Positions 43,823-53,225 of a DNA stretch of 64,000 nt are shown piece by piece (within the stretch, counting starts at the first letter, position 1; each line of letters starts with the position of its first letter). The translations under genes and the position numbers were made by a program. The notes under the pieces are model-generated. The model worked only from the letters and a program-made list of their open reading frames with translations, was not told where the DNA came from and did no database searches. The stretch is from Variovorax paradoxus NBRC 15149 (GTDB lineage: Bacteria; Pseudomonadota; Gammaproteobacteria; Burkholderiales; Burkholderiaceae_C): positions 23,293 through 87,292 of the forward strand of contig NZ_BCUT01000009.1 in the NCBI RefSeq assembly GCF_001591365.1, read 5' to 3'.

Positions 43823-46800
43823 GTGTCGACTCAAACCCCTGCCACGGCCCCCCTCGCTGGCAACGTGCCGGCCACCGAAGACCTTGGGCCGCTGGCCTGG
43901 GTTCTGGGAGAAATCCAGAAATCCCTCGACAGCGTCGGCAAGTCGCTGCGGCGCTTCGTGCGCGACGTGGGCAATGCCTCGGAGCTCGAAAGCGGCCCGC
44001 TGCAGATGGCCCGCCAGCAGCTGCACCAATCCGTGGGCGCGCTGCAGATGGTGGGCAACACCGCACCGGCGCTGGTGCTCGGCGCCATCGAGTTCGCGGT
44101 GCAGGGCTTCATTGCCGAGCCGCAGCGCTGCACCGACAGCGCGGTCCAGAAGATCGAGCGCGCCGGCTTTGCCGTCACCGATTTCCTCAACGCGCTCCTG
44201 GCCGGCAAGGCCGTGTCCTCGGTGGCGCTGTTCCCGCAATACCGCGACGTGCTCGAACTGGTGGGCAACGAGCGCGTGCATCCGGCGGACCTGTGGAGCA
44301 CGGCCTGGCGCTGGGTCGAAGTGCGGCCCGCGCTGACCCAGGCTGCCGTCAGCTATGACCCGGCCGTGCGTTCGCGGCTCGACCGCGAGGTGCTGCAGCT
44401 GGTCAAGACCGGCGACCCGCAGGCCGCGCGGCGGCTGCATGCGCTGTGCCTGGGGCTCGGGCGCGGTGCGCTGCTGCCCCGCGTCGCCAGCTTCTGGACG
44501 CTGGCTGCCGGCTTCTTCGAGGCCCTGGCGCTCGGGCTGATTCCCGCCGATTCGTATGTGAAGCGCGCCGCTTCGCGCGTGCTGCTGCAGTACGCCACCC
44601 TGGCGCGCGGCGACAGCGCGGTGTCCGACCGCCTGGGCCAGGACCTGCTGTTCTTCTGCGCCCAGGCCGTGCCCGGCGCGCAGGACGAAGCCGCCACCCT
44701 GCGCACCGTCCGCACCGCCTGGGGCGTGGCCGGCGAGCGCCAGGTCGACTACACGGTCGAGCAGTTCGGCCGCTACGACCCGCTGGTGCTGGCGCAGGCG
44801 CGCAAGCGCATCGAAACCGCCAAGGAAATGTGGTCGGCGCTCTCGGGCGGCGACATCACCCGCACGCGCCAAGTGGCCGACACCTTCGCGCAGCTGGGCG
44901 AATCGCTGCAGAAGCTCCATCCGCCCATCTCGCCGATGGTGGAGGCGCTCACCCATGCGGTCGACGCCTCGGTGCGCTCCAGCCAGCCGCCCGATACCGA
45001 GCTGGCGATGGAAGTCGCCACCTCGGTGCTCTACCTGGAAGCCGCGCTCGAAGACCTGGACCCGAGCGATCCGCAGCTCACCTCCCGCACCCTGCAGCTG
45101 GCCGGCCGCATCGAGCGCGTGCGCGCAGGCGGGCATTCGGAGCCGCTCGAGCCCTGGATGGAGGACCTGTACCGGCGCGTGAGCGACCGCCAGACCATGG
45201 GCACCGTGGTCGACGAACTGCGCAGCCACCTGAGCGAGCTCGAGAAATCGCTCGACCAGTATTTCCGCCGCCCGGCCGAGAAGGCCCTGCTGCGCACCGT
45301 GCCGAGCCAGCTGCTGCAGATGCGCGGCGTGTTCTCGGTGCTGGGGCTCGACCAGGCCGCCAGCACCGTCCAGCGCATGCGCGACGACGTCGAGCAGATG
45401 CTGGTGGGCAATGCCTCGCCGATCGAGGAGATGCACAGCTTCGATGCGCTCGGCAACAACCTGGGCGCGCTCGGCTTCCTGATCGACATGCTGGGCTACC
45501 AGCCGACGCTCGCCAAGCGCCTGTTCGTGTTCGACGCCGATGCCGGCGAACTCAAGCCGCTGATGGGCCGCCAGGCCGCCGATGGGGCCGCGGAGGCCGC
45601 GACCCCCGGCGCTGCAGCGCCCGCAGCTGCCGAAGCGGTGCTCAGCATCGAGGAGGTCGATGCCCAGATCGCCTCGAAGCTCGCCGCGCTCGCCACGCCC
45701 AACCGCAAGGCGAAGGTCTCGCCCATCGAGGAATTCAGCAGCAAGGCCGACAGCTGGACCCACAAGATCGCCGGTCCCGCGGCCCTGCCCGATACCGAGG
45801 TGACGGAGCTCGAAGAAGACGACCTGCAGAACATCTTCCTGGACGAAGCCCGCGAGGTGGTGCAGAACGGCCTGGCCGCCATCGAGGAGCTCGGCGGCCA
45901 CCCCGACGACACCGAGGAACTCACCATCCTGCGGCGCGCGTTCCACACGCTCAAGGGCAGCTCGCGCATGGTCGGCCTGACCGACTTCGGCGATGCCGCC
46001 TGGTCCTTCGAACAGGTGCTCAACACCTGGCTGGCCGACCAGCGCGACGCCACGCCCGACCTGCTCGCCGGCACCCGCAAGGCGCTCGAGGAATTCAGCC
46101 AGTGGGTCGAGGCCATTGCGTCCGGTGCCCCGCACGCCTGGCAGTCGGCGCATTTCAGCCGCGTGGCCAATGCCCTGCTGGCGGGCGAACCCGTGCCCAG
46201 CGCCCCCACGTGGGTCGCCGATGCCGACGCGCTGGCCGTGGCCGCGCGCCACATTGCCGCGGAGCCGCCGCCGGCCGCTCCCGCACCGGAATCCGTGCAG
46301 CCGCTGGAGCTTCCGGAGCTGCCCGACTTGTCGCTTTCTCCCGCAGCGCCGGTGGAAACGGCACCCGCCGCGCAATTCGAACTGCCGCCGCAAACGCCGC
46401 CGGCCGCTGCAAAGCCCGACGCCGACGACGACTTCGCTTCCACCGATTTCCTGGACTTCGAATCCCGGCCGGTGCCGGATGGCGAAGCGCTCGAGGCCTT
46501 CGACCACAGCGCCGACTTCGATTTTCTTGCGCCCGCGAAAGCGCAGGAGGCGCCGGTCCAGTCGATCGCCCGCTTCACGGCGGAACCCGCCGTCGAACCG
46601 GCACCGGCCGCCGATGCGCCCGAATCGCCGGCCCTGGAGGGGCTGCCCGACCTCGACTGGGCGACCGAGATCGTGCCGGCCAAGGCGGACGAGACCGCGG
46701 CGCTTGCCGAGGAGTCCGCACCGGTGCTGCCGGAAGCGCCCGCAGCAGCAGTGGTGCCCGCGGAAGAACCCGTGGCCGCACCGGCCCTGCTGCTGGAGCC

Positions 46801-49800
46801 TGAAGAACCCGCCGTTGCCGCCGCCGACGAAGCACCGCAGGTTGCGGAAGCTGCGCCCGTGGCCGCCGAAGAAATCGCCCCGCCGGTCGAGGCCGAAGAA
46901 GAAACCGCCGAAGCCGCCGCTGCCTCCGGCGCCGAGGACCAGGTCAAGGTCATCGGGCCGCTGCGCATCGGCATTGCGCTCTACAACGTCTACCTCAACG
47001 AGGCCGACGAGTGGTCCCGGCAGCTCGCCACCGAAGTGGGCGAGTGGGCGCTCGAATCGCACGAGCGGCTGTCCGACTCGACCATTGCGCTCGCGCATTC
47101 GCTGGCCGGCAGTTCGGCCACGGTCGGCTTCCACAGCCTCTCGGGCATGGCGCGCCTGCTCGAAGCCGCGCTGCAGCATCTGCAGATGCAGGGCAGCGGC
47201 TCGCGCGAACAGGGCGTGGTGCTGGTGGCCGCGGCCGACGAACTGCGCCGCCTGCTGCACCAGTTTGCCGTCGGCTTCCTGCGCGAACCGTCCGAGGGAA
47301 CGCTGCAGGCGCTGCGCGACATTGCCGCCGCACCCATGCCGGCCGAGGCCGCCGCGCGTGTCGAGACCCGCCCGCACCAGCATCTGGTGGCGCAGGGCAA
47401 CGTGGCCGACGTGGCGCTGGACGATTCCGAAGACGCGATCGACATGGTCGACGCGGTCGACGTCGACCTGTTCCCCATCTTCGAGGAAGAAGCGGCGGAA
47501 CTGCTGCCCCAGCTGGGCCAGGCGCTGCGCCAATGGGCGCACCACCCCGACGACAGCGCGCCGCGCGCCTCGGTGCTGCGCACGCTGCACACGCTCAAGG
47601 GCAGCGCCCGGCTGGCCGGCGCCATGCGCCTGGGCGAGCGCGCGCACCGCATGGAGTCCGAGATCGAGGTGCTGGGCACCCAGGGCGGCGCCGACCGGGC
47701 CGAGATCGAGAAGCTGCTCACGCGCCTCGATGCGCTGCAGGCCACCTTCGACGCCCTGCGCGCCGCGGACGATGCGACCCAGGCCGAAGTGGCCCAGCTG
47801 GTGGCCACGGCCTCGGTGACTTCGCCAGGCGTGCAGCTGGTGCAGGTTCCCGCCGAAACGGGCGTGTCCGCCAACGACGAGACACTGGTTGGCGGCGAGG
47901 AAAGCGCCAGCGCGGACGCGGAAGCCGCCGCCGCGCCATCGCTGCTGCCGCGCCCGGCCCACGCGCTGCTGGCGCCGCTGCGCGCGGTGTCGAGCCAGGC
48001 CGTGCGCATCCGCACCCAGCTGCTCGACCGCCTGGTGGCGCAGACCGGCGAGGTCATCATCACGCGTTCGCGCCTGGAGGCCGAGCTCGGCCAGCTGCGC
48101 GGTTCGCTCACCGACCTCACGGGCAACCTCGACCGCCTGCGCCAGCAGCTGCGCGACATCGAGGTGCAGGCCGAAAGCCAGATGCAGTCGCGCCTGGCCC
48201 AGGCCAAGGATTCGCAGCAGAGCTTCGACCCGCTGGAGTTCGACCGCTTCACCCGCGTGCAGGAACTCACGCGCATGATGGCCGAGTCGGTGAACGACGT
48301 GGCCACCGTGCAGCGCACGCTGCAAAAGACGGTGCAGGCCACGGAAGACGACCTCAGCGTGCAGGCGCGCCAGACGCGCGAACTGCAGCGCGGCCTGCTG
48401 CGCACGCGCATGGTGGAGTTCGAGGGCATCTCCGACCGCCTCTACCGCGTGGTGCGCCAGGCCTCCAAGGACACCGGCAAGCAGGTGCGCCTGGACATCG
48501 TCGGCGGCTCCATCGAAATGGACCGCGGCGTGCTCGACCGCATGACGCCCGCCTTCGAGCACCTGCTGCGCAACTGCGTGGCGCACGGCATCGAGGAACC
48601 GGCCGCGCGCGAAAAGGCCGGCAAGGACGCCAACGGCCTGATCGTGATCGACCTGCACCAGGAGGGCAACGACGTCTCGGTGAGCTTCCGCGACGACGGC
48701 GCCGGCCTCGACCACGGCCGCATCGCCGAGCGCGCCCGCACGCTCGGCCTGCTCGCGCCCGGCCAGGAACTCTCGCCCGAGGAAGCCACCGAGCTGATCT
48801 TCAAGCCCGGCTTCTCGACCGCCGGACAGGTGTCCGAACTGGCCGGCCGCGGCATCGGCATGGACGTGGTGCGCGCGCAGATCGCGGCGCTCGGCGGCCG
48901 CATCGAAACGCACAGCACGGCCGGCCAGGGCACCACCTTCAAGCTGGTGCTGCCGCTCACCACCGCGGTGACGCACGTGGTGATGCTGCGCGCGGGCGAG
49001 GTGTCGATCGGCGTGCCGTCCAACCTGGTCGAGCTGGTGCAGCGCGTGAGCAGCACCGAGCTCGAGGCCGCCTACCTGCACAACAGCCATCCGTTCGGCA
49101 GCGAGCAGGTGCCTTTCTACTGGGCCGGCGCATTGCTGCAGGCCTCCGCGCGCAGCGAGCACCCCACGAGCCGGAACAACACCGTCGTGATCGTGCGAAG
49201 CGCGGCGCAGCGGGTCGGCCTGCATGTGGACGAAGTGCTGGGCAACCAGGAAGTCGTGGTCAAGAACCTCGGGCCGCAGCTGGCCCGGCTGCCGGGCCTG
49301 GCGGGCATCTCGGTGCTGGCTTCGGGCGCGGTGGCGCTCATCTACAACCCGGTGGCGGTGGCCGCGGTGCATGGCGACCAGGCGCGCGAGCGCCAGGCCG
49401 CCGCGCTGGCCGCGCCCGCGCATGCCGCCGGCGCCGACCACGGCGCGCCGCAGGAGCCGTTGCCGATGCTGGCTCCGGTGGCGCCGCAGGTGCCGCTGGT
49501 GCTGGTGGTCGACGACTCCATCACCGTGCGCCGCGTGACGCAGCGCCTGCTGCAGCGCGAAGGCTATCGCGTGTCCCTCGCGGCCGACGGCCTGCAGGCG
49601 CTCGAACGCCTGCAGCAGGAGCGCCCGGCGGTGGTGCTGTCGGACATCGAGATGCCGCGCATGGACGGCTTCGACCTGGCGCGCAACATCCGCGCGGACG
49701 ACTCGATGGCCGGCCTGCCGATCATCATGATCACCTCGCGCATCGCCGAGAAGCACCGCGACTACGCGCGCACGCTGGGCGTGAACCACTACCTCGGCAA

Positions 49801-49879
49801 GCCCTACTCGGAAGAGGAACTGCTGCGCCTGGTGCGCAGCTACACCAGCGAGCCTGCCGCCACGCTGGCGGTGGCCTGA
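43823..49879 (+). CDS. chpA: Hybrid sensor histidine kinase ChpA/PilL of the type IV pilus system
   Basis: The 2018-residue CheA-like kinase has at least three histidine phosphotransfer domains, with phospho-His candidates at about 708 (FHTLKGSSRMVG), 1092 (AHSLAGSSATVG) and 1256 (LHTLKGSARLAG). A low-complexity Pro/Ala/Glu-rich linker lies at about 800-1040. Then follow the CheA dimerisation and ATP-binding domains (HLLRNCVAHGIEEP near 1580; DDGAGLD; GRGIGMDVV), a CheW-like domain and a C-terminal receiver (VVDDSITVRR near 1895, Asp in LSDIEMPRMDG). Pseudomonas ChpA has more Hpt domains. The start is GTG at 43823. It receives signals from PilJ via PilI and phosphorylates PilG and PilH. Confidence 0.93.
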   Translation: MSTQTPATAPLAGNVPATEDLGPLAWVLGEIQKSLDSVGKSLRRFVRDVGNASELESGPLQMARQQLHQSVGALQMVGNTAPALVLGAIEFAVQGFIAEPQRCTDSAVQKIERAGFAVTDFLNALLAGKAVSSVALFPQYRDVLELVGNERVHPADLWSTAWRWVEVRPALTQAAVSYDPAVRSRLDREVLQLVKTGDPQAARRLHALCLGLGRGALLPRVASFWTLAAGFFEALALGLIPADSYVKRAASRVLLQYATLARGDSAVSDRLGQDLLFFCAQAVPGAQDEAATLRTVRTAWGVAGERQVDYTVEQFGRYDPLVLAQARKRIETAKEMWSALSGGDITRTRQVADTFAQLGESLQKLHPPISPMVEALTHAVDASVRSSQPPDTELAMEVATSVLYLEAALEDLDPSDPQLTSRTLQLAGRIERVRAGGHSEPLEPWMEDLYRRVSDRQTMGTVVDELRSHLSELEKSLDQYFRRPAEKALLRTVPSQLLQMRGVFSVLGLDQAASTVQRMRDDVEQMLVGNASPIEEMHSFDALGNNLGALGFLIDMLGYQPTLAKRLFVFDADAGELKPLMGRQAADGAAEAATPGAAAPAAAEAVLSIEEVDAQIASKLAALATPNRKAKVSPIEEFSSKADSWTHKIAGPAALPDTEVTELEEDDLQNIFLDEAREVVQNGLAAIEELGGHPDDTEELTILRRAFHTLKGSSRMVGLTDFGDAAWSFEQVLNTWLADQRDATPDLLAGTRKALEEFSQWVEAIASGAPHAWQSAHFSRVANALLAGEPVPSAPTWVADADALAVAARHIAAEPPPAAPAPESVQPLELPELPDLSLSPAAPVETAPAAQFELPPQTPPAAAKPDADDDFASTDFLDFESRPVPDGEALEAFDHSADFDFLAPAKAQEAPVQSIARFTAEPAVEPAPAADAPESPALEGLPDLDWATEIVPAKADETAALAEESAPVLPEAPAAAVVPAEEPVAAPALLLEPEEPAVAAADEAPQVAEAAPVAAEEIAPPVEAEEETAEAAAASGAEDQVKVIGPLRIGIALYNVYLNEADEWSRQLATEVGEWALESHERLSDSTIALAHSLAGSSATVGFHSLSGMARLLEAALQHLQMQGSGSREQGVVLVAAADELRRLLHQFAVGFLREPSEGTLQALRDIAAAPMPAEAAARVETRPHQHLVAQGNVADVALDDSEDAIDMVDAVDVDLFPIFEEEAAELLPQLGQALRQWAHHPDDSAPRASVLRTLHTLKGSARLAGAMRLGERAHRMESEIEVLGTQGGADRAEIEKLLTRLDALQATFDALRAADDATQAEVAQLVATASVTSPGVQLVQVPAETGVSANDETLVGGEESASADAEAAAAPSLLPRPAHALLAPLRAVSSQAVRIRTQLLDRLVAQTGEVIITRSRLEAELGQLRGSLTDLTGNLDRLRQQLRDIEVQAESQMQSRLAQAKDSQQSFDPLEFDRFTRVQELTRMMAESVNDVATVQRTLQKTVQATEDDLSVQARQTRELQRGLLRTRMVEFEGISDRLYRVVRQASKDTGKQVRLDIVGGSIEMDRGVLDRMTPAFEHLLRNCVAHGIEEPAAREKAGKDANGLIVIDLHQEGNDVSVSFRDDGAGLDHGRIAERARTLGLLAPGQELSPEEATELIFKPGFSTAGQVSELAGRGIGMDVVRAQIAALGGRIETHSTAGQGTTFKLVLPLTTAVTHVVMLRAGEVSIGVPSNLVELVQRVSSTELEAAYLHNSHPFGSEQVPFYWAGALLQASARSEHPTSRNNTVVIVRSAAQRVGLHVDEVLGNQEVVVKNLGPQLARLPGLAGISVLASGAVALIYNPVAVAAVHGDQARERQAAALAAPAHAAGADHGAPQEPLPMLAPVAPQVPLVLVVDDSITVRRVTQRLLQREGYRVSLAADGLQALERLQQERPAVVLSDIEMPRMDGFDLARNIRADDSMAGLPIIMITSRIAEKHRDYARTLGVNHYLGKPYSEEELLRLVRSYTSEPAATLAVA

Positions 49880-49900
49880 ACCTGGGCCGCGGCCAGCGTC

Positions 49901-50983
49901 CTAGGGCGCAAGCAGCGCCTTGCGCACCAGGTCGACCTGCCGCGTGCAGCCCATCTTGGCCATCAGCGAGCCGAGCTGGCTGCGCACCGTGTGCACCGAC
50001 ACGCCCTGCGCGCCGGCATGCTGCTTGGGCGACTGGCCTGCGACCAGCGCCGCCAGCACGCGCGCCTCGGCAGGCGTGATGCCGAAGGCGCTGCAGAGGC
50101 CGTCGGTCGAGGGCACCGCCTGCGAACGGCCGAGGCGGATGCGCGCCAGCACCAGCACCTCCTCGCCCAGGCTCAGCTGCGGTGCGGCGCGAGCCATTTC
50201 CAGTTCTTGCAGGCCTGCCGATCCGCCGGCGATGGGCAGGCAGACCCGCTGACGCGATTGCGCCGCCAGCCGCAGGCCGGCCGCCAGCGCCTGCTGCGTC
50301 TGTGCATCCGGATGCCAGAGCCGCTGGCCGCGCAGGCGCAGCAAGCGGCTGGTGCCGAAGAACTCCTGCGCGCCGGCCGATGCGCGCAGCACCGTGCCCG
50401 CAGGCGTCAGCAGCAAGACCGCCTCGCCGAAGGCCGCGAGTGCGGATTCGGCGCCGCCGAGCCACAGCCGGGCGCGCTCGTCGCGGCGCGCCAGCCCGTG
50501 GCGCAGCGCCTGGGTGACGCGGCGGATCCGCGTGCTGTCGAGCAGCCGGCGCGCATGCGCGGCCGTGCTGCGCTGCACCGTGAGGCCGCCGCGGCGCTGC
50601 GGGCCCTCGTCGACGACGCAGGCCAGCATCTGGCGCGCGCCGTGTCGGCACATGAAGTCGGCGTAGTAGAGGTTCTTCGAGAGAAAGGCGGGCGAGAACA
50701 GCTCGTGCGTGTCGAACCAGCTCCCGGGCGCGGCGCCCAAGGTCGGCGGAATCAGGATGTCGTGCGCGCAGAAATGCTGCACGTATTCGCGCTCGGCGGC
50801 CGGTGAAACATTGACCTGCTGAAAGCTCAGCAGCTCGCTGCCGCGCTCCAGCAGGATGAAGGTGGCGCTGTCGCCGCCGATCACCTGCTGCATGCTTTGC
50901 AGCAGCTCGCGCCATGGCGGCTGCGGATCGTCCAGGTGCGCGATGGCGTCGAGCGCGCGGCGCAATGCGAGATTCCGGTTCAT
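49901..50983 (-). CDS. LuxR-family transcriptional regulator
   Basis: The 360-residue protein ends in a LuxR-type helix-turn-helix (FGITPAEARVLAALVAGQSPKQHA, GVSVHTVRSQLGSLMAKMGC). The N-terminal 270 residues have no recognised signal domain but look like a PAS/GAF-type sensor layout (LLLTPAGTVLRASAGAQEFFG in the middle). No phospho-acceptor receiver is present. The start ATG at 50983 has AGGGAGG upstream, which decides against the in-frame ATG at 51022. It is convergent with chpA and divergent from the lipoprotein gene at 51202. Confidence 0.88.
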   Translation of the reverse strand: MNRNLALRRALDAIAHLDDPQPPWRELLQSMQQVIGGDSATFILLERGSELLSFQQVNVSPAAEREYVQHFCAHDILIPPTLGAAPGSWFDTHELFSPAFLSKNLYYADFMCRHGARQMLACVVDEGPQRRGGLTVQRSTAAHARRLLDSTRIRRVTQALRHGLARRDERARLWLGGAESALAAFGEAVLLLTPAGTVLRASAGAQEFFGTSRLLRLRGQRLWHPDAQTQQALAAGLRLAAQSRQRVCLPIAGGSAGLQELEMARAAPQLSLGEEVLVLARIRLGRSQAVPSTDGLCSAFGITPAEARVLAALVAGQSPKQHAGAQGVSVHTVRSQLGSLMAKMGCTRQVDLVRKALLAP

Positions 50984-51201
50984 GTAGTGCCTCCCTGGCC
51001 TGCCGGTTTTTCCCACGGCCATGATGCGCGCCCGCGCCGCCGGGTGTCAACGCGGCTCGGGGTAGCCCCTAGCTCCTCGCCGATCGCCGCGCATCGTGCA
51101 TTTGCGTGATGCGCCGTGCAAACCGCCCTCCCACACTGTTGAGAACGAAGGTTTGCTTTTTCGGCGGACCGGTGCCCGACACAACCTGGAGGAAAAAGAC
51201 C

Positions 51202-52836
51202 ATGCACATTCGATTCACCAGAGCGGCCGTTCCGTCGGCCTGCGCAGGCCTTCTGCTGGCGCTGTCCGCCTGCGGCGGCGGAGGAGGTGGCGGGGGCGGC
51301 GGCGGCTTTCCGCCGTTCGGCCCCCCGGGCGGCGGCAACCCGCCATCGTCCCCATCGCCGGTCACGGTGTCGGGCAAGGTGATGGTGCTCGGCCCGGTGA
51401 GCGGGGCGCTGGTCTGCGTGGACCGCAACCGGAGCGGCGCCTGCGACGAAGGCGAGCCCGCGGCCGCCAACAAGACTGGCGAGGACGGCGCCTACAGCTT
51501 CGCCTACACGCCGGCCGATGCGGCCGCCGCAGCCGAGCTTGCCGCCGCGCCGCTGCTGGCGCAGGTGGACGGCGGCAATCCCTCGCTGCCATCGTTCTCC
51601 CAGCCTTTCACCATGAGCGCGCCGGCCGGGCACCGGGGGCAGGTCAATCCGCTGACCACGCTGCTGCAGGCGGGCGTGGCCGCGGGCTTGGCGCCCGAGC
51701 GGGCCGAGGCGCTGGTGCTGCTGCAGCTGGGCCTGCCCGAGCTTGCCCAGCTGTACGACTACCAGGCCGTGGCCGTGACCGACCCCGGCCGCTTCGAGGA
51801 CAACGCCTTCACCGCTGCGCTGGTCACGGCCGATGCGCTGCACAGCGGCGTGGCCTTGCGGCTGGTCGATCCGGCGACCGTCACGCCGGTGGCCTCGGAC
51901 CAGCTGGCGCGGCTGGATTTCACGCGCGCCGACGACTACCGCGCGCGGACCTATCCGACCGATGGCGTGCCCGACCCGGCCACCGGCAAGCTGAAGCTCA
52001 CCGACCGGCGCGAAGGCCTCACCAACGGCGCACCCACCGCGCACGACACGCTCTACGGCGTCGTGCAGCTGGGCGCCAACGGCTGGGTGCGCTGCGACGA
52101 GAACGCGGGCTTCACCAGCACCCTTGGCACGCCGAGCCGCAGCGACTATTGCGGCGGCACCACGCGCAGCCTCGGCCATGCCGCGGTCACCGACATCTCC
52201 GGCCGCAAGATGGCCGAAGTGGTGGCCGAGGTGCAGGCGGCCGATGGCAACAGCATCTTCGGCGTGGTGCCGGCGACCGCTTTCGCCAACCCGGACGCCA
52301 CCTTCCCGGCCGGCTCGCAGCTGCGCTACCGGCGCGGCGTGGACCTGGTGCAGCCCTATTCGATCAACCTGGCCAATCCGAGCGAAACCACAAGCTTCAC
52401 CACGCTGGAAGCGTTGATCGCGGCCTTCCCGGCTTCGGGTGCGACCCTGCCGGCCGGAACCGGCACCATCAGCCTGGGCGTGCTGAACGAACAGCAGACG
52501 CGGCTCTTGCGCGCGGCCTTCACCGGCGCCGGCACGGTGCAGTACTACGCCTGCAACTTCGATTCCGCCACCAACGCCTACGACACCTGCGCAGCCACCG
52601 AGACCGGCACGGTGGAGATCCGCACCGAGGGCGGCGCGCGCTTGCTGGCCTTCAACAGCGGCCATCCGCCGACCGACGTGGGGTCGCTGCGCACCTTCGG
52701 CGAATACAGCGGCAAGGTCTATGTGGTGCGCACCACCAAGTCCGACGCCCGATACAACCTCAACAGCGCGCGCCGCCTCAACGGCGTGGCGTGGGAGGCG
52801 ATGAAGCCCCAGCTGGGCATCGGGAGCGGTGCATGA
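51202..52836 (+). CDS. Hypothetical lipoprotein with poly-Gly linker
   Basis: The 544-residue product has a lipoprotein signal with lipobox LSAC followed directly by a run of 11 Gly and a Pro/Gly linker (about 25-60). Next comes a short carboxypeptidase-regulatory-like or SdrD-like module (SGALVCVDRNRSGACDEGE, DGAYSF) with a possible Ca-binding Asp/Asn loop. The remaining 400 residues show no known family. GGAGGAAAAAG ahead of the ATG at 51202 fixes the start. The next gene starts within its stop codon (ATGA). The protein should be anchored to the envelope; function unknown. Confidence 0.75.
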   Translation: MHIRFTRAAVPSACAGLLLALSACGGGGGGGGGGGFPPFGPPGGGNPPSSPSPVTVSGKVMVLGPVSGALVCVDRNRSGACDEGEPAAANKTGEDGAYSFAYTPADAAAAAELAAAPLLAQVDGGNPSLPSFSQPFTMSAPAGHRGQVNPLTTLLQAGVAAGLAPERAEALVLLQLGLPELAQLYDYQAVAVTDPGRFEDNAFTAALVTADALHSGVALRLVDPATVTPVASDQLARLDFTRADDYRARTYPTDGVPDPATGKLKLTDRREGLTNGAPTAHDTLYGVVQLGANGWVRCDENAGFTSTLGTPSRSDYCGGTTRSLGHAAVTDISGRKMAEVVAEVQAADGNSIFGVVPATAFANPDATFPAGSQLRYRRGVDLVQPYSINLANPSETTSFTTLEALIAAFPASGATLPAGTGTISLGVLNEQQTRLLRAAFTGAGTVQYYACNFDSATNAYDTCAATETGTVEIRTEGGARLLAFNSGHPPTDVGSLRTFGEYSGKVYVVRTTKSDARYNLNSARRLNGVAWEAMKPQLGIGSGA

Positions 52837-53225
52837 AGCACATCCTGTGGCGTACCGCGGCCTGCGCCGGCATGCTGGCCATGGCCGCCGGGCCGGCCGC
52901 GGCCCAGGCGGCCGACGGCCTCGAAGGCGACTGGACCGCGCGCATCACGCTCAAGAACGGCCGCCAGGTCGATGCGCAGATGCAGCTGCAGGCCGCCGGA
53001 GGCACCTGGCGCACGCTGGCGCAGAGCACTGCCGACCCCTGTGTCGGCATCCCGACCCCGATGCTGTGGCGGCGCGTGGAAAGCGGCGTCTACGAGCTGC
53101 ACTTCCAAGGCAGCAAGGCGCTCACCGGCTGCCGCGACAACCTCATCACCTTCCAGCAGCTCGACGCCGGCACGCTCAGGGGTCGCTCCGACGCCGGCGC
53201 GGAGATCGTGCTGACGCGCCGCTGA
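52833..53225 (+). CDS. Small exported hypothetical protein
   Basis: The 130-residue product has a signal peptide (about 1-27, ending AAAQA) and a compact beta-rich domain (LEGDWTARITLKNGRQVDAQM) with two Cys (about 70 and 96) that may form a disulfide. It resembles lipocalin-like or small calycin-type domains in outline, but no family is certain. It is coupled to the lipoprotein gene by ATGA. Its 3' end overlaps the phrB 3' end by 50 bp on the other strand. Confidence 0.7.
   Translation: MKHILWRTAACAGMLAMAAGPAAAQAADGLEGDWTARITLKNGRQVDAQMQLQAAGGTWRTLAQSTADPCVGIPTPMLWRRVESGVYELHFQGSKALTGCRDNLITFQQLDAGTLRGRSDAGAEIVLTRR

Noticed and set aside
43799..49789. 1996-residue open frame on the minus strand
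   Set aside because: It runs opposite to the clearly coding chpA gene and has Arg/His/Gln-rich composition without domains; it is a shadow caused by high GC.
47011..50079. 1022-residue open frame on the plus strand
   Set aside because: Shadow of chpA in another frame, continuing into the antisense of the LuxR gene; Arg/Ala/Gly-rich without motifs.
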